From positions 61,778 through 125,777 of the forward strand of contig JBGUBD010000011.1 of the NCBI GenBank assembly GCA_041821185.1: a stretch of DNA of 64,000 nt, given 5' to 3'. This stretch comes from Phycisphaerales bacterium AB-hyl4 (GTDB lineage Bacteria > Planctomycetota > Phycisphaerae > Phycisphaerales > Phycisphaeraceae). The notes beneath the pieces are model-generated. The model was not told the DNA's origin, made no database searches, and saw nothing but the letters and a program-made list of their open reading frames with translations. Positions 53,813-64,000 of this stretch are shown here, one piece after another. A program made the position numbers and the translations under genes. Position 1 is the stretch's first letter, and each line of letters opens with the position of its first letter.

Positions 53813-55246
53813 TTACCTCTTCTTCCTCTGCTTCTTCACCGGCTCCTTGTCCAGCCCATACTTTGCGGCCTTTTTCTTTCGCTGCTCCGCCCGGTGCCGC
53901 CCATCGAGGTCGTAATGCTCGGCCAGTTCATCAAGGGCCGCATCGAGCTTGCTCGTTTCCAGTTCGATTGGCGATTGGTCGACATAGAATCGCGCTGTCC
54001 GATCATCGGCATGCGCAAGCAACTGTGACGTGATCCCCCGATCGCCGATCCGCCGGGCAATCTTCTCGATATCGGTGGCAACGGTATCACGTAACATGGA
54101 CCACGAAGCGTGATCCACAGCGGCGGCGACGGCAGCTTTCTTGAATGCCTGCGCCAAACTGCTCGACTTATTGTCGCCAACGAAGTGGGCCAAGGGATGT
54201 CCCTTCTTCGTACGGAAAAGCAACTCGTCAGCCCCCCTGCTGTCGCGGTGCTTGGCGATCAACTCAACGGTCAACGGCCACAGCTTGATCTTGTAAGGCA
54301 CACCGGTCTTTCGACGGTGCTTGGCCAGGTAGCTGGCCCCATCACGCTTGCTCAGGTGCTTGCCGCAGATGTCACTGAGCTCAAGGTCGTACAGACCCGC
54401 GTTTAGCGCGAGCGATATGTGGGCTCGGAGGCGGCCATCCGCAGCCTCCCAGATGCGACGGACCTGTCGCACGGTAAGTGGCTTCGCCGATGGGGCTACG
54501 GTCAGCTTCTGGCATGCTTGCCGAAGCGTGCGAGGTTGCTCGACGATTCGTCGGTTCTCCCATGCCCAGCGGAAGAATGCGGGCAGATACTTGAGACGGT
54601 TGTTTAGGGTGCTCGGAGCAATGTCTTCGTCAGCCAGCAACTTGGTGAGGTGCTCGCGGTAGTGCAGCACGAGCCGCTCCGTCCGCTGCGGATCATCCAA
54701 CGTCTTCACCCGGGCTGTGTCGATACACCAGTCCTTGAACTGGGTCATGGTGTCCTTGATGAAGCGGTGAGCCTTCGGGCTCAGCCGCTGCTTCTTGCCC
54801 AATCGCTCGGGGTGCCTCTCGGTCGTATCCCGTCGTTGCTTCTGTACGGCGAGGAAGTCGGTCACCAGCGTCTCGATGGCGGCCAGGCTGTTGCGGCTAC
54901 TGTTTCTGCTCGGCGCAGGCGTGACCCCACGCTGAAAAAATGCGGCGAGCTTGGCGGCTGCGTCGGGATCACCCTGCACGGCGTCAATCGCCTGCACCGC
55001 CCGCTCGTTCCACGGCCCATCCTCGCGGTCGATCAACTCGTCCAGGTCGAGGGTCAACGAGGCTCGCCGCTGCGCTTGCTCCTCCTGGAAGGCGCGGTAT
55101 CGCTCGAGAGCAGCTTTGTAGCTCTTGCGGTCGCTGACGCCCTTTCCGAAACCGAACCAGTGGTCCTTTCCGCCGATCCGCTTCCGCCATCGTTTTGAAG
55201 GCTTGTGGAATGTCAGTTCAAGCCCACGCTCGTTGTTGCGTGCCAT
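53813..55246 (-). CDS. Tyrosine-type integrase, planctomycete variant lacking first catalytic Arg
   Basis: A 477-residue integrase. An N-terminal DNA-binding region (KPSKRWRKRIGGKDHWFGFG), a core-binding domain (about 140-250), and a catalytic fold follow. At the Arg-I position the sequence reads LNAGLYDLELSDICG, without Arg. The Lys (HRRKTGVPYK), LRDT (the His-x-x-Arg site reads Ser-x-x-Arg), His (LLAHADD) and Tyr (ARFYVD) are present. This pattern occurs in many planctomycete integrases. The ATG has AAGG 8 bases upstream. It lies 175 bases from tRNA-Gly, a usual attachment target. Confidence 0.8.
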   Translation of the reverse strand: MARNNERGLELTFHKPSKRWRKRIGGKDHWFGFGKGVSDRKSYKAALERYRAFQEEQAQRRASLTLDLDELIDREDGPWNERAVQAIDAVQGDPDAAAKLAAFFQRGVTPAPSRNSSRNSLAAIETLVTDFLAVQKQRRDTTERHPERLGKKQRLSPKAHRFIKDTMTQFKDWCIDTARVKTLDDPQRTERLVLHYREHLTKLLADEDIAPSTLNNRLKYLPAFFRWAWENRRIVEQPRTLRQACQKLTVAPSAKPLTVRQVRRIWEAADGRLRAHISLALNAGLYDLELSDICGKHLSKRDGASYLAKHRRKTGVPYKIKLWPLTVELIAKHRDSRGADELLFRTKKGHPLAHFVGDNKSSSLAQAFKKAAVAAAVDHASWSMLRDTVATDIEKIARRIGDRGITSQLLAHADDRTARFYVDQSPIELETSKLDAALDELAEHYDLDGRHRAEQRKKKAAKYGLDKEPVKKQRKKR

Positions 55247-55421
55247 GAAGGTGGCCTTTCCAGCCGCGGCGCAGGCTGCTATCATTCGGGCCTGCACACG
55301 ACCTTCTGAGACACTAGCGGGCAACATCGATAGGGGTCAAATTGGGGTCGATGCAGAGAGAGCCATTGGGGTCACAGAAATCAACCCCATAAGGTCTTGA
55401 AAATTAAATACTTGCACGCAC

Positions 55422-55494
55422 GCGGGCGTAACTCAATTGGTAGAGTGTCAGCCTTCCAAGCTGAATGTTGAGGGTTCGAGTCCCTTCGCCCGCT
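55422..55494 (+). tRNA. tRNA-Gly (TCC)
   Basis: 73 bases. The acceptor arms GCGGGCG and CGCCCGC pair perfectly. The D-arm has GGTAGAG, the anticodon loop CTTCCAA sits between TCAGC and GCTGA, the T-arm is GGTTCGAGTCC, and T is the discriminator. The anticodon is TCC. The CCA is not encoded. It lies beside the integrase gene, but its 5' end faces the integrase, so the attachment site is not clear from position alone. Confidence 0.95.
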
Positions 55495-55619
55495 TTCCGA
55501 CTTGCAGCAACCCTTCACAGGGTTCGCTGTAAGCAAACGACTCGCTGCAGGCCGGAGCGCGGGCACGCGTTAAGCATGGTCGTTTGCGGGGCTTGCGGAG
55601 TGGAAACTGCACGCTCAAC

Positions 55620-55653
55620 GGCCTCCGTGTGTGACAGCTCGGGGGCCTTTTTT
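55620..55653 (+). terminator. Terminator downstream of tRNA-Gly
   Basis: GGCCTCCG ... CGGGGGCC with a short loop, then TTTTTT. A GC-rich stem and T tract of the Rho-independent type, about 125 bases after the tRNA. Confidence 0.65.
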
Positions 55654-56174
55654 ATGCGTCGTCCGGCGTGAGTGTCAGCTATTGAGGCTTACACTCTTAC
55701 CCCCCTCTGCGTGACCACCCCACGCCGCAATCAGGCCCGCCGTTTCACCGCCACTCAACGCCTTTCGCTTGCCCGTCGTCGGCGATGTGGAAAACCTGAG
55801 TGGGCTCATTTTCTTGCCAAGTGGGGGCTTGGATCCGTGGGAATAAGTGTTCATATTCAGTGTCAGCTTACGGCGAACAGACGAGCGGACTGTCACCCGC
55901 TCATCAACCCGCCGACAACTGAACACAACCGGCCGCCCTAACCCCGCCGGAACATTGGCAGCGATGCTGTGTGTGTGGGGGGCATGAATGAGCATGATAA
56001 ACAGGCGGCAGCCACGCAGACGAGTGAAGCAACTGGCAACTTTTCACTTCTTCAATGACGCCGTTAAAAGGGTCGATCATCTGGTCCGGCCCGCAACAGC
56101 CGCCGGCGGCGATGAAATGCACACCGAACGCCGATTCAGCGTCGAACCCATCGCGACGAGCCCGCCGTTAAATA
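55654..56174. other. Intergenic region, no gene seen
   Basis: About 520 bases between the tRNA terminator and the LamG/GH20-like gene. Frames on both strands are short and unlike protein. Confidence 0.4.
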
Positions 56175-58751
56175 TCACTCACGCCCTGCTGTGTGTCGAC
56201 TGATCCAGTCACCCGCCTTTTGGATCCGGTCTTGTAACTCTGCCAACCCCTGAACACGTTCAGTCAATACTGGGCCGGCTTGATCCAGTTCCCGTTGTGC
56301 TTTGGCGTGAAGCGCTTGCAATTGCAACTTGGCCGCGCGATCCATAGGTACCCCGCCAGGATTCTGACTCAGCACCTCGAACGGTTCAAGCATCTGAAGC
56401 AGCTTGTAAGCCTTCGAGAACCGCAACCGATGTGGCGACCACGTCGCCATGGCATGCCCCTCGAGCCCCGCTGCCCACTGTTCGAACCGATTTGAATCCC
56501 ATGTGCAGAACAGAAGGCCCCGCACGCCAGCGTCCGCCGGTTCGACTTGCAGCGAGGCCTCACTCCAGACCAGGTTGTTGTCGAACGTGAAACCCGACGC
56601 CCCTACCACCGGGAAACCACGATCGCGCATATACTGCAAGCCTCGTTGCTTGGCGTGCACCCAGCCACTGTACTCCCACGGCATCATAATGATCTCCGAC
56701 GACACTTCGCCCTGGCTATACAGTTCGTCCATCAGCCGGCTGTCGAGCGGAGCGGCCCAGTTGGCTTTGAAATATTCATCGAGCATGTCGGCCCACAGCA
56801 TCACGTGCACGTCAGAATCCACCTGCCGTGCTACTTCATATGCTCGGTTCATCGCGTATAGCGTCGTCTGCTCCGGCGACATCGGGTTCTGCTGACAGGC
56901 ACGGCACTCCTCTCGACGAATCACCCAGACTTCATCCATCCCCAGGTTCAGGTAGGACGCCCGGGTCATCTCAAGCGAGCGACGCACCGCATCCTCGAGG
57001 CGCTCCCACGTGTCCGGGCTGAAAGGACATGTCGTTTCCTCGCCACTGGCGTAAGCATAAGACACCTGCACGGCGGATCCCGCGGGAATACGCCCGCCTT
57101 CAAGTCGGCGCAGCCGCCATGGCTCGTTGTCCTCGGGAATGTGCGGACGGGCCCAAGTGGACCGCGTGCCTTCCGGATGACCGCTCCAGGACGCTTCCGT
57201 CACGCCGGGCACTACTTCGTAGTCGCGTCCCGCTTCTAGCGACTCACCGTTCAGCGAAACTTTGATCGGTGTCACAGCGTTGAGAATGACGTTGCGATGC
57301 TCAAGCTCCAGAAAATCATCGGACCCAAACGTGCCTTGCTCGTCGTCCACTGCCGTCGTATGTCCCGTCTTCAGGTCCTGCCAGAGAAACCCCTTCGCGT
57401 GGCTGTACGCCTGAATGTAGGGCGACACCTCAACCCCGCGGTTGTTGGCGTGCGCCACCATCCTCTGCATCCGCTGATGCACCGCTGGATCCGACAGCAC
57501 CAGCCAACTGTGTGAACGCAGCATGAACTGGTTCTGCTTCAACTCCGCCATGCGATCGATCATCTGCCGATGTTCGTCGTTAAAGCGATAAGGCGGCTTT
57601 GAATCATTGACGAGCATTGTTCCGCGAAACGGATATTCGGGGTAGTCCCAGATGTCCATCGCGGCCAGGTCTTCGTGCTCGAACAACTGTTTCAGCGACA
57701 TCAAGCCGTGCTGAGCGCCGCGCCGATCGTTGGCGTAAACAATGATTCGGTCTTTCCGAACGTAAAGGGCATACCCCTCGTCGGGAAGCTCATCCCAATG
57801 CGCGGCATTGAGGTTCAGGTATGTTTCAAGCGTTTCGGCTGTGGGACGAGCCAGAACAATCGCGGCATGCTCGAAATTTGGCCGTCGCTCACCCAGCGTC
57901 ACTTGAACATCCGGCGACCATGCGCGTACCGCGTCGCGTACGGCTTCCACGGCGAAATTGTTTCGCCGCACCAAACCAGGATCGAGGCTGAAATCGATTC
58001 GCCCGCCAGGCGTGAATTCCTCATCCGAATGCCGCATGACATGTTGAGGCAGCGGCACGATGTCGGCCTGCTGGTTCCCCTGCTCATAGGCGACACGGAT
58101 CTCCTCATCGTTGAGAATGCGCGACCAGTAACGCGACCGATCAATGACGCCATGAAAGTAATTACGATATCCGCGACGATCATTGATTCGCCAAGCACCT
58201 AATACTCGGATGCTCGCCCCTTCGTGCGGCGCGTCGACATCGTCTTCACGATGGGCCACGAGCTGACCGTCCAGAAATATGCTTGCCCGTTTGCCCGGCT
58301 CGAGACGCACCGCCACGTGGTACCAGCGGTTTTTCTCCAATGGATGATGCGCAGTCAATTGACCCCGCCGATAGTCCAACACCAAGTGCTCGTTCCCGCG
58401 GATCACGAACTGGCAGTTGCCCCAAGCATCGGCGCTGAAGATCGTGCCTTGCGCCGTGTGCTCTTCAATCAAAAACCATGTATCAAACGTAAAGCCGTTT
58501 TCCGCCGACATCCCGCGTGTTAGACGCAACGGCTCATGATCGCGAGAAACACGAAAGCCGCGGCCGAAACGAGCGGGTACGCGTTGGTCGGAATTCGCAC
58601 CCGCACTGATCAACATCTGTTCCAGGTTAATCGGTTCGGCGTTTGCGGAAGACGTCATCAGTCCGCAGGTGATCACCAATATGCTGAACATGACCAGTAC
58701 CAGCTTCGTTCGGGTGGGGGAATTTCGCGTTTTCGCGCTGTGTTCTGCCAT
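56175..58751 (-). CDS. Secreted LamG + GH20-like glycoside hydrolase
   Basis: An 858-residue protein. The signal peptide (LVLVMFSILVITCGLMTSSANA) is cleaved near 38. A LamG/concanavalin-like domain (about 55-230; NRWYHVAVRLEPGKRASIFLDGQLV) precedes a GH20 N-terminal-like domain (about 245-370). A TIM-barrel region (about 380-830) carries LNLGMDEVWV with Asp606-Glu607 at the place of the GH20 catalytic pair. Such enzymes release terminal N-acetylhexosamines; the barrel is diverged, so the substrate is uncertain. It is probably a target of the nearby LacI regulator. AGAGGAAA lies upstream of the ATG. Confidence 0.75.
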   Translation of the reverse strand: MAEHSAKTRNSPTRTKLVLVMFSILVITCGLMTSSANAEPINLEQMLISAGANSDQRVPARFGRGFRVSRDHEPLRLTRGMSAENGFTFDTWFLIEEHTAQGTIFSADAWGNCQFVIRGNEHLVLDYRRGQLTAHHPLEKNRWYHVAVRLEPGKRASIFLDGQLVAHREDDVDAPHEGASIRVLGAWRINDRRGYRNYFHGVIDRSRYWSRILNDEEIRVAYEQGNQQADIVPLPQHVMRHSDEEFTPGGRIDFSLDPGLVRRNNFAVEAVRDAVRAWSPDVQVTLGERRPNFEHAAIVLARPTAETLETYLNLNAAHWDELPDEGYALYVRKDRIIVYANDRRGAQHGLMSLKQLFEHEDLAAMDIWDYPEYPFRGTMLVNDSKPPYRFNDEHRQMIDRMAELKQNQFMLRSHSWLVLSDPAVHQRMQRMVAHANNRGVEVSPYIQAYSHAKGFLWQDLKTGHTTAVDDEQGTFGSDDFLELEHRNVILNAVTPIKVSLNGESLEAGRDYEVVPGVTEASWSGHPEGTRSTWARPHIPEDNEPWRLRRLEGGRIPAGSAVQVSYAYASGEETTCPFSPDTWERLEDAVRRSLEMTRASYLNLGMDEVWVIRREECRACQQNPMSPEQTTLYAMNRAYEVARQVDSDVHVMLWADMLDEYFKANWAAPLDSRLMDELYSQGEVSSEIIMMPWEYSGWVHAKQRGLQYMRDRGFPVVGASGFTFDNNLVWSEASLQVEPADAGVRGLLFCTWDSNRFEQWAAGLEGHAMATWSPHRLRFSKAYKLLQMLEPFEVLSQNPGGVPMDRAAKLQLQALHAKAQRELDQAGPVLTERVQGLAELQDRIQKAGDWISRHTAGRE

Positions 58752-58865
58752 GAAAAATCTTTCCTCTCAGGCTCATATTGATCTGGCTTGCCGCTTGATC
58801 TGCTCACCCCAACGGGTCCCAATGATCGGTCTTTCGGCCACCACTCAATGCAGTCCACCGAAGCG

Positions 58866-59546
58866 TTATTGCAACCGCCACAAATCGATTGATGTCCAAT
58901 CTTTTTCTTCCTCACGATGCGTTCGGACGGCGCCAACGAAAAGAAGAACGTTGGCTTGGGCGCCAAGGTGGCGATTGAAGGCAATGTGCTGATGCTCCCC
59001 GATCCAGGGCATGGCGCGATCCAGAACCGAGGTAAATCCCGTATCGGCAAACGCCTGGCCGTCGGCGAGAAAGACGGTGTTTTGCAAAACCACTTCTTCC
59101 AGGCGCTTTGCGGGGTACGCTGCTGATTCTTGAGTACGCACGCCGAACCGGGTGTTCATGCCATAGCTTCGATGGACATATGACAGGTCCGCCATCTCCG
59201 GGCAATGAAAAACCCGTTCGTGAGTCCACTGAAAATGCGACACCTCCGGCCGATAGGATTCCATCGACGTCCACATGTAATACGGCCATTGGCGGTGAGC
59301 CGTGGGAGTGCCGTTGTCGAGAACCGGCATGAGGTATCCGTTGTGGTCCTGTGCATAGACATGTGTGATCTGGTGCAGCGACCGAAGCTGAGTGGCGCAA
59401 GCCACCTGGCGAGCCGTGGCGCGGGCCGATTGCAATGCAGGCAGCAGCAAGGCAATCAGCAGTGCAATGATCGATATGACCACAAGAAGTTCGATCAGCG
59501 TAAATCCTCGATCTACATCTCTCACATGGCGATGCTCGTCATTCAT
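58866..59546 (-). CDS. Prepilin-type (pseudopilin-like) secreted protein
   Basis: A 226-residue protein. A type IV prepilin N-terminus ([23 protein letters not shown], preceded by Arg-Asp-Arg) is followed by the mature domain with [12 protein letters not shown] and [14 protein letters not shown]. This is the H-x-G...N-V-L-F pattern of planctomycete DUF1559/H-X9-DG-like proteins. The ATG 59546 has AGAGGAA about 8 bases upstream. Such proteins are exported by the pilin pathway and occur in high copy in planctomycetes, often beside carbohydrate genes. Confidence 0.85.
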   Translation of the reverse strand: MNDEHRHVRDVDRGFTLIELLVVISIIALLIALLLPALQSARATARQVACATQLRSLHQITHVYAQDHNGYLMPVLDNGTPTAHRQWPYYMWTSMESYRPEVSHFQWTHERVFHCPEMADLSYVHRSYGMNTRFGVRTQESAAYPAKRLEEVVLQNTVFLADGQAFADTGFTSVLDRAMPWIGEHQHIAFNRHLGAQANVLLFVGAVRTHREEEKDWTSIDLWRLQ

Positions 59547-59762
59547 CGTGAATTCCTCTTGGCAGGCGGTTACGCCGATACCCCTTCTCGTTGTTCCGTT
59601 GAACTGCATAGCGCGAGGCAAGATCTGGAGTGCTCCTGAGATCTGCATCGCATCCTGCGGACGACTCCGTAAAAGCCATGTCGAGAGAGGTCAAAAGTCT
59701 TTACGACGCCATCCGATTTCCGCGACGCGGCTGATGTGTACCATGGATTCCGATCAGGCGAT

Positions 59763-60434
59763 TCACTTCAGCAGCGTGCGTCGACGTCGGGCCAGCAGCA
59801 ACGTCGCGGCGGCACCGACCAGCATAATCGACGCCGGCTCGGGCACGATGTAGACGTCCATGCTGTCCATGCGATGATGGAAGTTGCCGGAGGAATTACT
59901 GTATCCCAGGCGCAGATAGCGGGCCTCAGCGCCATTGAAGTCGACATCTTCCGCCCATGCCTGCGCGGTTCCGGTCGGAGTGACCGTGGGCACCGTGCCG
60001 GCGACCGTCCAGTTGAGCCCATCCACGGAGTAGGAAACGGTCGCGCCATAGCGCCCGTGCCAGTTATTGGCGGCAGCGGTGTGGAGCACGATCCTGTCGA
60101 TGATATAGACATCGTTGAGGTCGGCCGTCCACTGTCCGCTGTCCGAACCACCCGCGACACGACCGATCGCCGAGGAGCTGATGGAACTTGTGGGTGCGAC
60201 GTCGTTGAAAAATCCTGAGTTTTCCAGGGGCTCGTCCACTTTACCGCGGTCCTGCCCCTCGCGACCGCTGTACCCGTTGTTGGTTTCGGTGAATGTCGCC
60301 CCTTCAGGGACATCGCCGACCTGCCAGTCTTCGCCGGACTGCCAGTAGAACGCCGCCGAGGCGTGCTGCGGTGCCAGTAGCAAGGCGGTTGAAACGATAC
60401 ATGCACCGAGGACCATTCGCTTGAGATGCTTCAT
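59763..60434 (-). CDS. PEP-CTERM sorted protein with discoidin-like domain
   Basis: A 223-residue protein. The signal peptide ends near ASAAFYW. A beta-sandwich middle domain resembles F5/8 type C (discoidin) with DRIVLHTAAANNWHGR and AEARYLRLGYSNSSG. The C-terminus VPEPASIMLVGAAATLLLARRR is a PEP-CTERM sorting tail (PEP, hydrophobic span, basic end). It is exported and anchored or processed by exosortase and may bind sugars. Confidence 0.85.
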   Translation of the reverse strand: MKHLKRMVLGACIVSTALLLAPQHASAAFYWQSGEDWQVGDVPEGATFTETNNGYSGREGQDRGKVDEPLENSGFFNDVAPTSSISSSAIGRVAGGSDSGQWTADLNDVYIIDRIVLHTAAANNWHGRYGATVSYSVDGLNWTVAGTVPTVTPTGTAQAWAEDVDFNGAEARYLRLGYSNSSGNFHHRMDSMDVYIVPEPASIMLVGAAATLLLARRRRTLLK

Positions 60435-60558
60435 TGATTTCCCTTTCAAGTTTTGAGATTTCCAATCCTCCATAGACCCGACATGCAAGTGCCGTCACAC
60501 GGCTGAACAATCCACCCGTCACAAGCCCGACAACGGCGCACGCCTCACCTTCCAACGG

Positions 60559-61611
60559 TCACTTTCGCTGCCCCACCGTCTCGCCCACACGGACGCGAGG
60601 CGGGAGGGTCCAGACGATTGAATCGGCTGTGGGGCTGTCCATCAGCGAACCGAGCAACTCCACCGCCTTGCGTGCGATCTGTTCATATGGGAACACCACC
60701 GAGGTAATGATCGTTTCCGCAAGCTCTTCGGAGACACGCGTATTGTCGAAGGCGACCACACTCATGTCCGCTGGCACATTCGCCCCCTGCCCCCGCGCCC
60801 AGATGATGAACTTGGCTGCGAGCCAGTCCGTAGAGCAGACCCATGCGGTGGGCCAGTCGGCGCGATTCCGAGGCAGCGCCTCGGCAAAGAGCTCTACCAT
60901 ATATGTGGTGGGCAGCAACTTTGTGTCGTCGAGCCAGATCTGACAGTCCAGTGATGCCCCGGGCGTGCGGATGACTTGCGTCAACACGCCGCCGAGGCGT
61001 TCTTCCGCGCTGTCCCGACTGCCAAGCGAGCCGACCCAGCCGATCCGTCGATGGCCAGCGTCCAGCAGCAGGCGGACAGCCTGCGTGCCGCCGACATAGT
61101 TCATCTGCGAGACACCGCTGATCCCGTGCAGCACGTCATGCCGGCAAATCATCACGACATTGCCATCAAAGCGCTCGGCAAGCCGCTTTTGCACCGCGTG
61201 GGGATCATCCTCCGCGCTGGGCAACTGGCCGATGACCAGGCAGCCGTCCGCCGGCCGACCACTGTTGCCGAACTGCTCGCCGCGGCCGTCGAGCACAGCC
61301 TCGAAATCCTGATGGTCCCCGGACATGAAAACAGGTTGCAAACGCCAGCCACGCTTTGCGATCTCGTCACTGATCGCGATCATGTGGCGACGTGCCAGCT
61401 CGTGCATGTCGGAATGCGATTTACTGGGCACGAGAATCGCGATGTCCTTGGACATTTCCTGCCGCCGCAGCTTCACATAACCCAACCGCTCTGCCGCAAC
61501 CTCGACGCGCGTCCGTGTTGCCTTGTTCACGCCACGCGCCCCTCGTAAGGCCCGGCTGACCGTGGCTGTACTGAGATTGAGGTCCTTTGCGATGGATTCC
61601 AAAGTCGCCAT
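60559..61611 (-). CDS. LacI-family transcriptional regulator
   Basis: A 350-residue regulator. The N-terminal LacI HTH is LESIAKDLNLSTATVSRALRG with GVNKATRTRVEVAAERLGYV, followed by a periplasmic-binding-protein-like sensor domain (about 60-345). It probably represses the hydrolase, pilin-like and PEP-CTERM genes that follow it in the same direction, and perhaps the divergent beta-galactosidase. A perfect palindrome lies in the intergenic region. ATG 61611 matches the usual LacI start; no clear ribosome-binding site. Confidence 0.88.
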   Translation of the reverse strand: MATLESIAKDLNLSTATVSRALRGARGVNKATRTRVEVAAERLGYVKLRRQEMSKDIAILVPSKSHSDMHELARRHMIAISDEIAKRGWRLQPVFMSGDHQDFEAVLDGRGEQFGNSGRPADGCLVIGQLPSAEDDPHAVQKRLAERFDGNVVMICRHDVLHGISGVSQMNYVGGTQAVRLLLDAGHRRIGWVGSLGSRDSAEERLGGVLTQVIRTPGASLDCQIWLDDTKLLPTTYMVELFAEALPRNRADWPTAWVCSTDWLAAKFIIWARGQGANVPADMSVVAFDNTRVSEELAETIITSVVFPYEQIARKAVELLGSLMDSPTADSIVWTLPPRVRVGETVGQRK

Positions 61612-61657
61612 AACGACAACATACAACCCATTTAAATTACTGTCAATCCTTTATGCT

Positions 61658-61696
61658 GATAATTATCGCAGTAAATATCTTGCAATTTATTGCAAG
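61658..61696. promoter_or_regulatory. Candidate LacI-type operators
   Basis: CTTGCAATTTATTGCAAG (61679-61696) is a perfect 7+7 palindrome, and GATAATTATC (61658-61667) is a second one, both in the A/T-rich space between the divergent lacI-type and beta-galactosidase genes. They fit an operator for the adjoining regulator, by position and symmetry. Confidence 0.5.
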
Positions 61697-61879
61697 ACGT
61701 TACGTAGAAGGGGCGGGCAGAGGCGGCCAATGACTTCTTCTTCAAGGAGGGGGCGATCGCCAGCCAGCCAACGCGCCGGTGAGCGCGCGACTCCGCGATC
61801 TGCGATCAAACGCAGTCATGAGTGATGCGGTGCCACCTGACCGGTGTGGTGAAAGGGGCCGAGGCGGCGGAGCCTTTAG

Positions 61880-64000
<2,121 letters not shown>

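Overview
The window is high-GC bacterial chromosome and most likely comes from a planctomycete, probably of the Phycisphaerae type. The evidence for this is a PEP-CTERM protein, a prepilin-type ([10 protein letters not shown]) secreted protein, a LamG-containing glycoside hydrolase, a type I sulfatase, and an integrase of the type common in planctomycetes that lacks the first catalytic Arg. This assignment is inferred from gene content and no rRNA marker is present.

Layout. 1-2.8 kb: the tail of a cation antiporter, a tandem-domain universal stress protein, a decayed Y-family polymerase fragment and a secreted protein. 2.8-8.6 kb: a defence island, visibly A/T-richer in its first half, with an unknown 301-aa protein, a TIR-domain protein translationally coupled to an MmeI-like restriction-modification enzyme, and an XRE regulator. 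9.6-13.9 kb: a mobile-element-like block (XRE repressor, three unknown proteins, a Mu Gam-like protein, a tyrosine recombinase). 14.4-25.8 kb: chromosomal membrane and lipid genes (acyl-ACP desaturase, a methyltransferase fused to a membrane domain plus a tandem paralogue of that domain, Ca/Na antiporter, CNNM/CBS protein, K+/H+ antiporter) and two small secreted proteins sharing an unusual C-terminal tail. 25.9-29.3 kb: a transposase relic, then a MarR-DoxX-dioxygenase-esterase-cupin set that resembles the Bacillus quinone-stress (Mhq) regulon and carries visible operators. 29.4-35.4 kb: DUF5996, GNAT, VOC, DUF6448, a CopB-type ATPase and an FMN reductase. 35.4-39.9 kb: a SulP-sulfatase-BASS transporter operon. 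40.2-42.3 kb: a two-gene DUF262 + RelA/SpoT-like cassette. 42.5-48.1 kb: stress genes (Usp, Rnk, a second antiporter-tail/Usp module whose antiporter part is a pseudogene, Dps, transaldolase). 48.9-55.5 kb: a second integrated element (excisionase-like HTH, IS110 relic, primase-like replication protein, integrase) lying against tRNA-Gly(TCC). 56.2-64 kb: a carbohydrate locus (LamG/GH20-like hydrolase, prepilin-like protein, PEP-CTERM protein, LacI regulator) and a divergent beta-galactosidase that runs off the end.

The strongest candidates for undescribed systems are the TIR gene coupled to the MmeI-like enzyme, the DUF262 + degenerate RelA/SpoT pair, and the primase-based element with its repeat-rich leader. 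Function in all three is inferred from domains and gene arrangement.
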